From positions 124,001 through 188,000 of the forward strand of contig JAXMAN010000003.1 of assembly GCA_046350355.1 (NCBI GenBank): DNA of 64,000 nucleotides, in the 5' to 3' direction. This stretch comes from UBA966 sp046350355. GTDB lineage: Bacteria; Planctomycetota; Phycisphaerae; Phycisphaerales; SM1A02. The notes beneath the pieces are model-generated. The model had not been told where the DNA came from. It ran no database searches and worked only from the letters and a program-made list of their open reading frames with translations. Made by a program: the position numbers and the translations under genes. Positions 8,427 to 16,446 of the stretch are shown one piece after another. The stretch's first letter is position 1, and every line of letters starts with the position of its first letter.

Positions 8427-8460
8427 CAACAAACGAAGCGTACGCAACAAACGCATTATA
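8427..8460 (-). promoter_or_regulatory. Promoter and candidate operator of the HTH-PIN operon
   Basis: On the minus strand a perfect TATAAT lies at 8460-8455, about 57 bases before the HTH start codon. Just downstream are two copies of CGTTTGTTG (plus-strand positions 8445-8453 and 8427-8435, 18 bases apart) around the palindrome GCGTACGC at 8438-8445. Two direct repeats on one DNA face with a palindrome between them suit binding by the HTH antitoxin. No good -35 box is present. Confidence 0.65.
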
Positions 8461-8651
8461 CGCACAATCCGCGCGTTGGGTGCGTTTGCGTGCCGGAAAC
8501 TCCTGCTGCCAGGTGCTCCACCTCGCTTCCCCCACCGCGGGGCGCCGGCACGCCGCGCACCCCTCATCGTGCTCGGTGGCCGAGGCCGGCGAATGCGATC
8601 CTCGCTCTCGTGCGCCCGGAAGCGCGAGAGCATCCTCCGCGCTCCATGCCC

Positions 8652-8684
8652 CAAAAGACAAACCCGCAGGCACTGCCTGCGGGT
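8652..8684 (-). terminator. Rho-independent terminator of tRNA-Val
   Basis: On the minus strand ACCCGCAGGC (8684-8675), loop AGT, GCCTGCGGGT (8671-8662) is a perfect 10-bp stem followed by TTGTCTTTT. It begins 10 bases after the tRNA 3' end. Confidence 0.9.
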
Positions 8685-8693
8685 CTGCTTCAA

Positions 8694-8767
8694 TGGGCGA
8701 TACTGGATTCGAACCAGTGACCCCACGCGTGTGATGCGTGTGCTCTAGCCAGCTGAGCTAATCGCCC
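8694..8767 (-). tRNA. tRNA-Val (anticodon CAC)
   Basis: A 74-base cloverleaf is readable: acceptor GGGCGAT pairs with ATCGCCC, the D-arm is GCTC/GAGC, the anticodon stem CACGC/GCGTG encloses the loop ATCACAC with anticodon CAC, and the T-arm is ACTGG-TTCGAAT-CCAGT. The discriminator base is A, and CCA is not encoded. It decodes GUG. A strong terminator follows directly. Confidence 0.95.
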
Positions 8768-8849
8768 GAGAGGGGGAAATTCTAGCGGAAACGGTCGGGG
8801 TCGGGGCGGGGGCGGCCGCGGTGGTCCGGCCCTGGCCCGGGAAATCAAA

Positions 8850-9182
8850 CTACTTCTGCGTCTGCTGCGCGGCCTGCTCGGCGCGGAGGCGGTTGAGGGC
8901 CTCCTGTGTCGCGCGCTCCATGAGCTGCTGCTGCTCCTGCGAAAGCTGCGGCCGGGCCGCCTGGCCCGACTGGCTGCTCGCCACGGGCGCGTTGACCTCG
9001 TTCTGGATGTCCTCCTGCGCGTCCTTCATGCCCTTCTTGAACTCGGTGATGGACTTGCCGATGTTGCGGCCGACCGAGGGCAGCCGGCTCCCGAAGAGCA
9101 GCAGGCCGATCACCAGGATGATGACCCATTCCATGCCACCGAGGTTGAAGAGGGCCAGCGTGGGGGAGGCGGAGGGGAGCAT
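8850..9182 (-). CDS. tatA: Sec-independent translocase protein TatA
   Basis: The gene encodes 110 residues. It has the TatA/E architecture: a short periplasmic N-terminus, one transmembrane helix (MEWVIILVIGLLLFGS, residues 17-32), a hinge FGSRLPSVG, then an amphipathic helix (RNIGKSITEFKKGMKDAQE) and a disordered Gln/Ala-rich tail. TatA oligomers form the pore of the twin-arginine pathway for folded proteins. The start at 9182 gives an N-terminal extension of about 16 residues before the usual position; the Met at residue 17 is an alternative start. tatB and tatC are not in the window. Confidence 0.9.
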   Translation of the reverse strand: MLPSASPTLALFNLGGMEWVIILVIGLLLFGSRLPSVGRNIGKSITEFKKGMKDAQEDIQNEVNAPVASSQSGQAARPQLSQEQQQLMERATQEALNRLRAEQAAQQTQK

Positions 9183-9315
9183 TTGCGGGAGTGTAGCCGA
9201 GTCCGCACCCCCGGCCCCCATCCGCCCGCCTCGGCGGGGCGGCCCGCCGCGCCCCGGGTGCCTTGCACCCCGTTCTTTCTGGACCTTTCCCGCCGAAAGT
9301 GCCGACATTGGCGGG

Positions 9316-10719
9316 ATGCACGGACGCATGCCATCGGTTCCATTTGCCAGCACCTTCGCCACCCGCCGCCTCCGTCGCGCCCGCACCGGCGCGGCCATCG
9401 CGCTGACGGGGGCGCTTGGCGCGGCCTCTGCCATCTTCCTGGGCGGCTGCGAGACGCCGGCGAAGAAGCCGGTCGAGCGGCCGGTCGACTACCAGCTCGG
9501 CGCCGGTGAGCACGGCCTCATGAAGCTCTCGCGCGACCAGTACCCCGACCTCACCTCGGCCTACAACGCGCGCGACCAGAAGCTCTCGCGCGCGGTCGAC
9601 CTCAGCGCGTCGTGGTTCCAGACCGGCACCAGCCGCCAGCGCTACGGCTCCGAGCAGCTCGGCCCGGTCTCGCAGGTCGTCGGCACGCATGAGCAGGGCG
9701 CCGCCAGCGTCCTCGCCTTCCGCGAGGTCCTCGCCAAGAGCACCGACGCGAAGAGCTTCCAGGACACCGTCTACGAGCAGTTCGACATCTGGAAGAGCCG
9801 CGGCTGGGACGACCAGGGCTCGGTCCTCTTCACCGGCTACTTCTCGCCCGAGATCAAGGCGAGCGAGAAGCGCACCGAGACCTTCAAGTACCCGCTCTTC
9901 AAGCGTCCCGCCGACCTCGTCACCGATTCGCTGACGGGCGAGCCGCTGGGCCGCCGCGGCGCGGACGGCAACGTCGCCCCCTGGCCCACGCGCGCGGAGC
10001 TGCTCTCCAGCAACGCCTTCGCCGGCACCGAGCTGGTCTGGCTGCAGTCGCCCCTGGATGTCTACATCTGCGAGGTCAACGGCAGCGCCAAGCTCATCAT
10101 GCCCGACAACTCGGTGAAGTTCATCGGCTACGCGGGCAAGACCGGCCGCGAGTACGTCGGCCTGGGCAAGAGCCTCGTCGACGCGGGCGTCATCACCAAG
10201 AAGGACCTCAGCCTCGCGACCATCCAGCGCCTCTACCGCAACGACCCCGCGCTCGTCCAGAAGTACATGGACAAGAACGAGAACATGGTCTTCTTCCAGA
10301 TGTACGACGGCAAGAACTGGCCCAGCGGCTCGCTCGGCTTCCCCGTCACCGACCATGTCACGCTCGCGACGGACAAGAAGATCTTCCCGCCCGGCCTCGT
10401 CGTGCTCGTCGACACCAAGTCGCCCGGCTACGGCGGCCAGATGGAACCCTTCAACCGCTTCATGCTCGACCAGGACACCGGCGGCGGCATCCGCACCGCC
10501 GGCCGCGCCGACATCTACATGGGCGTGGGCGCCGCGGCCGAGCTGCTCGCCGGCGGCCAGGTCTCCGATGGCTCCTTCTACTACTTCGTGCTGAAGCCGG
10601 AATTCGTCTCCAAGTACCCGCTGCCCGCAAAGGGGCAGACCGCGACGAAGTCCAAGCCCGCGGCCGCGCCCGCGACGGGCAAGACCGCGCCGCAGACGGA
10701 GTCGGCGAAGGGGCGGTGA
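9316..10719 (+). CDS. mltA: Membrane-bound lytic murein transglycosylase A (MltA) lipoprotein
   Basis: The gene encodes 467 residues. A lipoprotein signal ends in the lipobox LGGC (Cys near residue 49), after an arginine-rich n-region. The MltA double-psi barrel is recognisable by LFTGYFSPEIKAS, YVGLGKSLVDAGVI and WLQSPLDVYICEVNGSAKL, and the 3D signature DQDTGGGIRTAGRADIYMG begins near residue 385 and carries the conserved aspartates, one of them catalytic in the family. The enzyme cleaves peptidoglycan glycan strands to 1,6-anhydro ends at the outer membrane. The start could also be the ATG at 9328. The tail after residue 440 is Lys/Ala/Pro-rich and probably disordered. An MltA enzyme supports the presence of peptidoglycan in this planctomycete. 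Confidence 0.92.
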   Translation: MHGRMPSVPFASTFATRRLRRARTGAAIALTGALGAASAIFLGGCETPAKKPVERPVDYQLGAGEHGLMKLSRDQYPDLTSAYNARDQKLSRAVDLSASWFQTGTSRQRYGSEQLGPVSQVVGTHEQGAASVLAFREVLAKSTDAKSFQDTVYEQFDIWKSRGWDDQGSVLFTGYFSPEIKASEKRTETFKYPLFKRPADLVTDSLTGEPLGRRGADGNVAPWPTRAELLSSNAFAGTELVWLQSPLDVYICEVNGSAKLIMPDNSVKFIGYAGKTGREYVGLGKSLVDAGVITKKDLSLATIQRLYRNDPALVQKYMDKNENMVFFQMYDGKNWPSGSLGFPVTDHVTLATDKKIFPPGLVVLVDTKSPGYGGQMEPFNRFMLDQDTGGGIRTAGRADIYMGVGAAAELLAGGQVSDGSFYYFVLKPEFVSKYPLPAKGQTATKSKPAAAPATGKTAPQTESAKGR

Positions 10720-10735
10720 CGCGCTGACGCGCGCC

Positions 10736-11383
10736 TCACTCGCGTCCGACGCGGTACTTCGGTGACTCGAAGGGCGGCGGTCCCGCGAAGCCGCGCGCCG
10801 CGCTCCACTCCATCGTCGCGAAGCGCGCCGGCTGCGCACGCCGGCGCGCGTACGCCGTCGCCGACGAATCGCGCGCGCGCAGCGCGGCGACCTCCTCGCG
10901 AAAGCGCGTCTCATCCTGGTCGATGAGCACGAGGCCCACGATCGTGCCCAGCATCCACGCCGGCGCGGCCAGCCGCAGCGCGCGCCGGAGCGTCCCCCAG
11001 TCGCTCGCGTACGCGACCGGCGGCGCGTTCGTGGCGCCGCACTCGGGGCAGCGCGGCAGCGCGCGCGCCAGCGAGTAGCCGCAGCCCGGGCACCGCCCGC
11101 GCCGGTAGCGCCGCTCCGGCAGCCAATGATGCGCGAGCGCGTCCGGCAGGTCGACGATCATCGCCGTCGGCAGCAGCACGATGCCGCCGAGCAGCGCCAC
11201 GAGCGCCACGCCCACCAGCGTGGCCGGTTCGCGCCCGAATCCGCCGACCAGTCCGCGCACGACGATCGTCGCCGCCGCGAAGAAGCCGACCAGCGTGATG
11301 ACCACGCATGCGCGAAAGAGCGCGCGCGCCAGCGTGCCGGTCGGCGCGCCCGCATGCGGCGGCTTCGCGTCGGGCGTGCGCAC
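10736..11383 (-). CDS. Membrane protein with zinc ribbon, unknown function
   Basis: The gene encodes 215 residues and starts with GTG at 11383, four bases beyond the stop of the decarboxylase gene, so the two are probably co-transcribed. Two hydrophobic segments come first (ACVVITLVGFFAAATIVV and LVGVALVALLGGIVLLPTA), then a cytoplasmic zinc ribbon CPGCGYSLARALPRCPECG near residues 99-117, then a third hydrophobic segment (LAAPAWMLGTIVGLVLI). Zinc-ribbon membrane proteins of this kind are common and uncharacterised in Phycisphaerae. No function is proposed. Confidence 0.75.
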   Translation of the reverse strand: MRTPDAKPPHAGAPTGTLARALFRACVVITLVGFFAAATIVVRGLVGGFGREPATLVGVALVALLGGIVLLPTAMIVDLPDALAHHWLPERRYRRGRCPGCGYSLARALPRCPECGATNAPPVAYASDWGTLRRALRLAAPAWMLGTIVGLVLIDQDETRFREEVAALRARDSSATAYARRRAQPARFATMEWSAARGFAGPPPFESPKYRVGRE

Positions 11384-11386
11384 GCG

Positions 11387-13432
11387 TCAGCCCGCGCCCG
11401 CGATCGACTTCCACCGCGCGTCCACCATCGCCGTCGTCGCCGCGTCCATCGCGACGACGGGCGGGTAGTCGCGGACCGGAAGCTGCGCGCGCGCGTCGCC
11501 CGGCAGCTTGCGCGTGGCGTCGAAGCCGATGCGCCGCCCGCGCCGCTGCGCGTCGCGCTCGCCGTCGGCGTTGCTGGCCAGGAAGAAGAAGACGCTCTCC
11601 CACCGCGCCGGATCCGCCGCGTCGTCGACGACGACCACGAGATCGCCCGCGCCCTGCGCGCTCCCGTCGCGCTCGAGCGCGGCGATCGCCGCCTCCAGCG
11701 CGCGCGCGCCGTCGCCGGCCTCGCGCTTGTCGATCTGCACCACCGCGAGCCGCCCGAGCCCGACCGCGGGGAACTCCACGCGCGTCGCGCGCACCGCGTC
11801 CGCCACGCGCGCCTTCGCCGCCGCGATCTCCGCCGCCTCCGGCACGCGCACCGGCTCCAGGTCCACGCCGCCCCACGCCTCGCCCACGCACTTGCGCGTG
11901 CAGTCGAAGCCCAGCTTCGTCCCGGCGCCCAGCCACGGCGCGCTGTGGTCCAGGATGTCCAGCGGTCCCTGCTGCACGACCAGGTCGCGCCGGAAGTCGC
12001 AGCGCTCGAAGAACCAGCGCATCGCCGCGGGCTCGTCGTGGATCGGCGCATCCTCGTCGAAGACGAAGACCATCTTCGTCCACGCCATCTGCCCCGCGCC
12101 CCACACCGAGCTCATCACGCGCCGCGCCTGCAGCGGATACGCCTTCCGGATGCGCACGAAGGCCGCGTTGTGGAAGCAGCCGAACATCGGCAGGTGGTAG
12201 TCGGCGATGTCGTGGACGATCGTGCGCAGCAGCGGCAGGAAGATGCGCTCGGTCGCCTTGCCCAGGTAGTAGTCCTCCTGCGGCGGCAGGCCGACGATCG
12301 TCGTCGGATAGACCGCGTCGCGGCGGTGCGTGATCGCGCTCACCTCGACGATCGGATAGCGGTCGGGCAGGCTGTAGAAGCCGGTGTGGTCGCCGAAGGG
12401 TCCCTCGAAGACCGCGCCCGGGCCGATCGGCTCGCCGCCGCGCGGGTCGTAGCCCACGCCGCCCGCGTCGGTGCGCACCCAGCCCTCGATGACGATCTCG
12501 CTGTTAGCGGGGACCCACAGCGGCACCGTCTTCGCGCGCACCATCGGGATGCCGCGCCCGTTGAGGAAGCCGCACATCAGCAGCTCGCTGATGCCCGGCG
12601 GAAGCGGGGCGGTCGCGCCGTAGGGAAGCACCGCCTCGCCGCCGAGGCAGATCGCGATCGGCATCGGCTTGCCCAGCGCCTTCCAGCTCCGCCAGTGCGC
12701 GGCGCCGTCGTGGTGCATGTGCCAGTGCATCGCCAGCGTCGTGGGCCCCAGGAGCTGGCTGCGGTACATGCCGATGTTGTGGCTCGCGGGGCGCTGCGCC
12801 TCGCGGTCGTCGGCGTGGATCGTGTGCATCCCCGCAAGCGTGATGAAGCGCCCGTCGCCGCCCGCGGTGCCCGCGCGCTGCGCGTCGATGCCCGCGTCGA
12901 CCTCATCCGGGTCGCCGTCGAGCGGCCAGCACTTGAGGATCGGCAGGCGGCGCAGGTCGACCTCGTTGCGCGCGCTCAGCTTCACCACCTGCTGGCACAG
13001 CCCGCGCCGCACGCGCCTGGGCCCGATGCGCAGCAGCGGCGCGAACTCCTTCGCGCGCGCGAGCAGCTCGCCCGCGCCGCGCGGCGGCGTCGGCTTGGTC
13101 AGCGCGCCGATCCGCGCCGCGATCGCCTCCAGCCCGCGCGGATCCTGCGCGCAGCCCAGGGCCATCTCCATGCGCGTGTACGAGCCGTACGCGTTGATCG
13201 AGAGCGGGAAGTCGCTGCCGCGCACGCGCTCGAAGAGCAGCGCGCGCCCGCCCATCTGCGCCATCGCGGGGTCGAAGCCCGCCGCGCCGACGCTGCGGTG
13301 CGGGCTCGGCGTGCGCGCCATGCGGTCGGCGATCGCGCCGATCTCCAGGATCGGGCTCGCCTCCTCGCGCACGCGCACCAGCTCGCCGGCGCGCTCGAGC
13401 GCATGGAGGAAGTCGCGGTGCGTGGCGAACAT
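11387..13432 (-). CDS. UbiD-family (prenylated-FMN) decarboxylase
   Basis: The gene encodes 681 residues. UbiD landmarks include DFPLSINAYGSYTRM, the active-site region EGPFGDHTGFYSLPD and the following IVEVSAITHRRDAVYPTTIVGLP. The family decarboxylates aromatic or alpha,beta-unsaturated acids with prenylated FMN. It is about 190 residues longer than E. coli UbiD, mainly through a C-terminal extension (after DHSAPWLGAG) like the long homologues linked to the futalosine menaquinone route; a menaquinone role is therefore plausible but not shown. The start at 13432 removes an Ala/Arg-rich upstream reading frame and begins at the conserved N-terminus MFATHRDFLHALERAG. The zinc-ribbon membrane gene follows 4 bases later. 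Confidence 0.85.
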   Translation of the reverse strand: MFATHRDFLHALERAGELVRVREEASPILEIGAIADRMARTPSPHRSVGAAGFDPAMAQMGGRALLFERVRGSDFPLSINAYGSYTRMEMALGCAQDPRGLEAIAARIGALTKPTPPRGAGELLARAKEFAPLLRIGPRRVRRGLCQQVVKLSARNEVDLRRLPILKCWPLDGDPDEVDAGIDAQRAGTAGGDGRFITLAGMHTIHADDREAQRPASHNIGMYRSQLLGPTTLAMHWHMHHDGAAHWRSWKALGKPMPIAICLGGEAVLPYGATAPLPPGISELLMCGFLNGRGIPMVRAKTVPLWVPANSEIVIEGWVRTDAGGVGYDPRGGEPIGPGAVFEGPFGDHTGFYSLPDRYPIVEVSAITHRRDAVYPTTIVGLPPQEDYYLGKATERIFLPLLRTIVHDIADYHLPMFGCFHNAAFVRIRKAYPLQARRVMSSVWGAGQMAWTKMVFVFDEDAPIHDEPAAMRWFFERCDFRRDLVVQQGPLDILDHSAPWLGAGTKLGFDCTRKCVGEAWGGVDLEPVRVPEAAEIAAAKARVADAVRATRVEFPAVGLGRLAVVQIDKREAGDGARALEAAIAALERDGSAQGAGDLVVVVDDAADPARWESVFFFLASNADGERDAQRRGRRIGFDATRKLPGDARAQLPVRDYPPVVAMDAATTAMVDARWKSIAGAG

Positions 13433-13478
13433 GGCGCGCAATCGTAGGGCGCGCCCGCCCGCGGCGGCGGTGCGGCGC

Positions 13479-13527
13479 GCATCCGGCGGTGCCGCGTGCA
13501 TCCGGCGGCCCCGCGCGCATCCGGCGG
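13479..13527 (+). repeat. Three tandem 19-bp direct repeats upstream of the ABC exporter genes
   Basis: The 11-base core GCATCCGGCGG occurs at 13479-13489, 13498-13508 and 13517-13527, exactly 19 bases apart, with similar flanks. The array fills most of the 113-bp gap between the divergent ubiD-like gene and the ABC ATPase gene and ends 18 bases before the ATPase start. An operator array or a simple tandem duplication are both possible. Confidence 0.75.
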
Positions 13528-13545
13528 TATCGTGCCCGCTCCCCG

Positions 13546-14511
13546 ATGTTCGCCGTCGACCTGCACGACATCACCAAGACCTACCGCGGCGGCGTGAAGG
13601 CGCTCCGCGGCGTCTCGCTGCAGGTGGGGCAGGGCGAGATCGTCGGCCTGCTCGGCCCCAACGGCGCGGGCAAGAGCACGCTCGTCAAGATCATGATGAC
13701 GGTGGTGCGGCCCACGAGCGCCTCGGGCACGATCCTCGGCGCGCCGGTGGGCAACTCCGAGATCCTCGCGCAGGTCGGCTACCTCCCCGAGCACCACCGC
13801 TTCCCCGCGTACCTCACCGGCCGCCAGGTCATCGACTTCTTCGGCGCGCTCGGCCGCGTGCCGCGCGCCACGCGCCGCACGCGCACGCAGGAGCTGCTCG
13901 CGCTCGTGGGCATGGACCGCTGGGGCGACAAGCGCGTGACCACCTACTCCAAGGGCATGCAGCAGCGCATCGGCATCGCCGCCGCGCTCATCAACGACCC
14001 GCGCCTGGTCGTGCTCGACGAGCCGACCGACGGCGTCGATCCCGTCGGCCGCCGCGAGATCCGCGACATGCTCCTGCACCTGCGCTCGCAGGGACGCAGC
14101 GTGCTCGTGAACAGCCACCTGCTGAGCGAGGTCGAGCAGGTCGCCGACCGCGTCGCGATCATGAACCAGGGCACGATGGTCGCGCAGGGCTCCGTCGAGG
14201 AGCTCACGCGCGCCAGCCAGCGCTTCGAGCTCGAGGCGCTCGACGCGCCCGAGACGATCGTCGCCGCGGGGCGCACGATCGCGGCGGTCGGCGCCGTCGG
14301 CGCGGCCGCGGGCGCCGCGTCGACCGCGGGCCGGCGCATCTTCGTCGTCGACACCGCCGATCCCGCGCAGCTCCAGCCCTTCATCGACGCGCTGCGCTGG
14401 GCGGGCGCGAGCATCGTGCGCGTCGAGCGCGTGCGCGAGTCCCTCGAGGACCTCTTCGTGCGCAGCGTCGTCGACGAGCGCGGCCGCGCGGAACCGGGGG
14501 CGAAGCAGTGA
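13546..14511 (+). CDS. ABC-2 type exporter, ATP-binding subunit
   Basis: The gene encodes 321 residues. Walker A is GPNGAGKST near residue 36, the signature is YSKGMQQRIGIAAAL, Walker B is LVVLDEPTDGVDP, and the H-loop is NSHLLSEVEQVADR. The YSKGM form of the signature is typical of ATPases of ABC-2 exporters. A C-terminal extension of about 90 residues includes a Gly/Ala-rich linker. The start at 13546 places the first strand FAVDLHDITKTY at the N-terminus. It overlaps the permease gene by four bases (GTGA), so the two are translationally coupled and form one transporter. The exported substrate is unknown. Confidence 0.9.
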   Translation: MFAVDLHDITKTYRGGVKALRGVSLQVGQGEIVGLLGPNGAGKSTLVKIMMTVVRPTSASGTILGAPVGNSEILAQVGYLPEHHRFPAYLTGRQVIDFFGALGRVPRATRRTRTQELLALVGMDRWGDKRVTTYSKGMQQRIGIAAALINDPRLVVLDEPTDGVDPVGRREIRDMLLHLRSQGRSVLVNSHLLSEVEQVADRVAIMNQGTMVAQGSVEELTRASQRFELEALDAPETIVAAGRTIAAVGAVGAAAGAASTAGRRIFVVDTADPAQLQPFIDALRWAGASIVRVERVRESLEDLFVRSVVDERGRAEPGAKQ

Positions 14512-15572
14512 CGCAGACCCTCGCCATCTTCCTGGACGCCTACCGCGACCTCAACTCGCGCAAGCTCTTCTGGGTCGCGATCGCGATCAGCCTGCTGGTC
14601 GTGATCGTCGTCGGTTCGCCGGGCATCAACGCGACGGGCGTCTCCGTGCTGTGGTGGCAGTTCGACTCGAAGTTCGTCAACTCGACCTTCTTCCCGCCGG
14701 ACCTCTTCTACAAGATCATCTTCCAGAACCTGGGCATCAACATCTGGCTCACCTGGGGCGCGGCGATCCTGGCGCTGGTCTCGACGGCGAACATCGTGCC
14801 GGACCTGGTCGCGGGCGGCTCGATCGACATGATGCTCTCGAAGCCCATCTCCCGCACGCGCCTCTTCCTGACGCGCTGGGTGACGGGGCTCTTCTTCGCG
14901 GGCATCCAGGCGCTGGTCTTCGTGACCGCGAGCTTCCTGATCATCGGCATCCGCGGCGGCGCGTGGGAGCCGTCGCTCTTCCTGGCGGTGCCCGTCGTCG
15001 TCGTCTTCTTCAGCTACCTCTACTGCATCTGCGCGGTCATCGGCCTGCTCACGCGCAGCGCGGTCGCGAGCCTGCTGCTGACGCTGGTCGCGTGGCTGCT
15101 GATCTTCGCGGTGCAGCGCGCCGAGTTCTTCGTGAACCGCGGGCGCGTGCAGTCCGAGCTGGAGATCGCGGCCATCCAGCGCGTCATCGACAGCCGTCTC
15201 GAGAAGAACGCCGACGCCGACGTCGACAAGCTGAAGATGGAGCTCGAGGCGGAGAAGGCGAGCCATGCGCGCTGGGACGGCTTCTACTGGCCGATCTACG
15301 GCGTCGTCACCGCGCTGCCCAAGACCAACGAGACGACCGAGTGGCTCGAGCGCACGCTGATCCGCCAGGCGCGCTTCCGCCGCCCGCCCGCCGAGGACGA
15401 GCCGATGGAGTTCTTCGGCAGCTCGCGCGTGAAGAAGCGCGACTTCGAGGACGCCCTCTTCGAGGACGCGGAATCGCGCAAGGGCGCGCTGTGGGTCATC
15501 GGCACGAGCCTCGGCTTCGAGGTCGTGCTGCTCGCCGGCTGCGTCTGGCTCTTCCGCCGGCGCGATTTCTGA
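14508..15572 (+). CDS. ABC-2 type exporter, membrane subunit
   Basis: The gene encodes 354 residues and starts with GTG at 14508, overlapping the ATPase stop. Hydrophobic segments are at roughly residues 20-40, 80-105, 125-150, 155-180 and 185-205, plus a last one near the C-terminus (FEVVLLAGCVWLFRRRDF). The motif IDMMLSKPISRTRLFLTRW after helix 2 is the cytoplasmic coupling region of ABC-2 permeases. A charged, probably extracytoplasmic or cytoplasmic, domain of about 120 residues (VQSELEIAAIQRVIDSRLEKN onward) separates the last two helices, which is unusual in length. Substrate unknown. Confidence 0.85.
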   Translation: MTQTLAIFLDAYRDLNSRKLFWVAIAISLLVVIVVGSPGINATGVSVLWWQFDSKFVNSTFFPPDLFYKIIFQNLGINIWLTWGAAILALVSTANIVPDLVAGGSIDMMLSKPISRTRLFLTRWVTGLFFAGIQALVFVTASFLIIGIRGGAWEPSLFLAVPVVVVFFSYLYCICAVIGLLTRSAVASLLLTLVAWLLIFAVQRAEFFVNRGRVQSELEIAAIQRVIDSRLEKNADADVDKLKMELEAEKASHARWDGFYWPIYGVVTALPKTNETTEWLERTLIRQARFRRPPAEDEPMEFFGSSRVKKRDFEDALFEDAESRKGALWVIGTSLGFEVVLLAGCVWLFRRRDF

Positions 15573-15576
15573 GCGC

Positions 15577-15600
15577 GGCGCGCGCGCCACTGCGCGCGCC
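15577..15600. terminator. Hairpin between convergent genes, possible bidirectional terminator
   Basis: GGCGCGCGC at 15577-15585 pairs perfectly with GCGCGCGCC at 15592-15600 across a 6-base loop. It lies between the ABC permease stop and the proC stop. No T-run is present on either side. Confidence 0.45.
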
Positions 15601-15606
15601 CCCCGG

Positions 15607-16410
15607 CTACTTCCCCAGCTCCGCGCTCCGGTCGCGCGCCGCGCGCATCGCGCGCTCGACCAGCGGCACGAATCCGCCCGCCTCGAAGACCGCGACCGCC
15701 GCGGCGGTCGTCCCGCCCGCGCTCGTCACCGCCGCGCGCAGCTCCTGCGGGCTGCGGCCGTCCTGCGCCAGCATCGTCGCGGCGCCCAGCATCGACTGCA
15801 CCGTGAGCGCGCGCGCCTGCTGCGCGTCCAGCCCCAGCGCCTGCGCCGCCTCGATCTGCGCCTGCGCCAGCAGGAAGAGGTACGCCGGCGCGCTTCCGCC
15901 CGCGGCGACCGCCGCGTCGATGAGCCGTTCCTCCACCGTGACCGTCGTGCCAATCGCCGCGAAGAGCGCGCGCGCCGCGTCGGCGTCCTGCGTCGTCGCG
16001 CCCGCGCCCGCCGCGATCGCCGTCGCCGCCAGCCCCACCTGCGCGGGCATGTTGGGCATCGCGCGCACCACGCGCGCCTGGCCGCCCAGCGCCGCGCGGA
16101 TCGACGCGCTCGACCATCCCGCCATCACGCTGATCACGCGGTGCTCCGGGTGCAGCGCGCCAAGATCGCGCGCGAGCGCCTCGAAGGACTGCGGCTTGAC
16201 CGCCAGCAGGAGCGTGCCCGCGTCGGCGGCGTCGCGCACGCTCTCGGAGGCGGTGGCGCCCGCCGCGCGCGCCTGGTCGCGCCGCGCCGGCTGCGTCTCC
16301 ACGACCAGCGTGCGCGCCGGATCCAGCGCCCCCGACGCGATCGCCCGCGAGAGGATCGCCATCCCGAGGTTGCCGCAGCCGAGGAAGGCCGTGTCGAAGC
16401 GCCGGCGCAT
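15607..16410 (-). CDS. proC: Pyrroline-5-carboxylate reductase
   Basis: The gene encodes 267 residues. The NADPH-binding Rossmann motif is FLGCGNLGMAILSRA near residues 9-23. LLLAVKPQSFEAL and RVVRAMPNMPAQVG are diagnostic of ProC, and the C-terminal family signature is seen as TVQSMLGAATML followed by LRAAVTSAGGTTAAAVAVFEAGG. The enzyme makes the last step of proline synthesis, reducing pyrroline-5-carboxylate. It is divergent from accA, with 36 bases between the two start codons, so regulatory sequences must overlap the 5' ends. Confidence 0.95.
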   Translation of the reverse strand: MRRRFDTAFLGCGNLGMAILSRAIASGALDPARTLVVETQPARRDQARAAGATASESVRDAADAGTLLLAVKPQSFEALARDLGALHPEHRVISVMAGWSSASIRAALGGQARVVRAMPNMPAQVGLAATAIAAGAGATTQDADAARALFAAIGTTVTVEERLIDAAVAAGGSAPAYLFLLAQAQIEAAQALGLDAQQARALTVQSMLGAATMLAQDGRSPQELRAAVTSAGGTTAAAVAVFEAGGFVPLVERAMRAARDRSAELGK

Positions 16411-16446
16411 GCGCCGCAGCGTACGGCCGCGCTACCATCCGCGACG

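Noticed and set aside
8694..8767. tRNA-Val as an integration site for an island
   Set aside because: No integrase gene or repeated 3' end of the tRNA was found in the window.
11126..13447. A 773-residue plus-strand frame antisense to the UbiD-type gene
   Set aside because: It has Arg/His/Val-rich low-information sequence, while the opposite strand encodes a recognisable decarboxylase.
13479..13527. CRISPR array
   Set aside because: Only three 11-base cores with 8-base spacers that are themselves similar, no cas genes; this is a tandem repeat.
12669..14507. N-terminal extension of the ABC permease by about 600 codons
   Set aside because: That part is out-of-frame shadow of the ATPase and antisense decarboxylase; the GTGA overlap at 14508 gives the real start.
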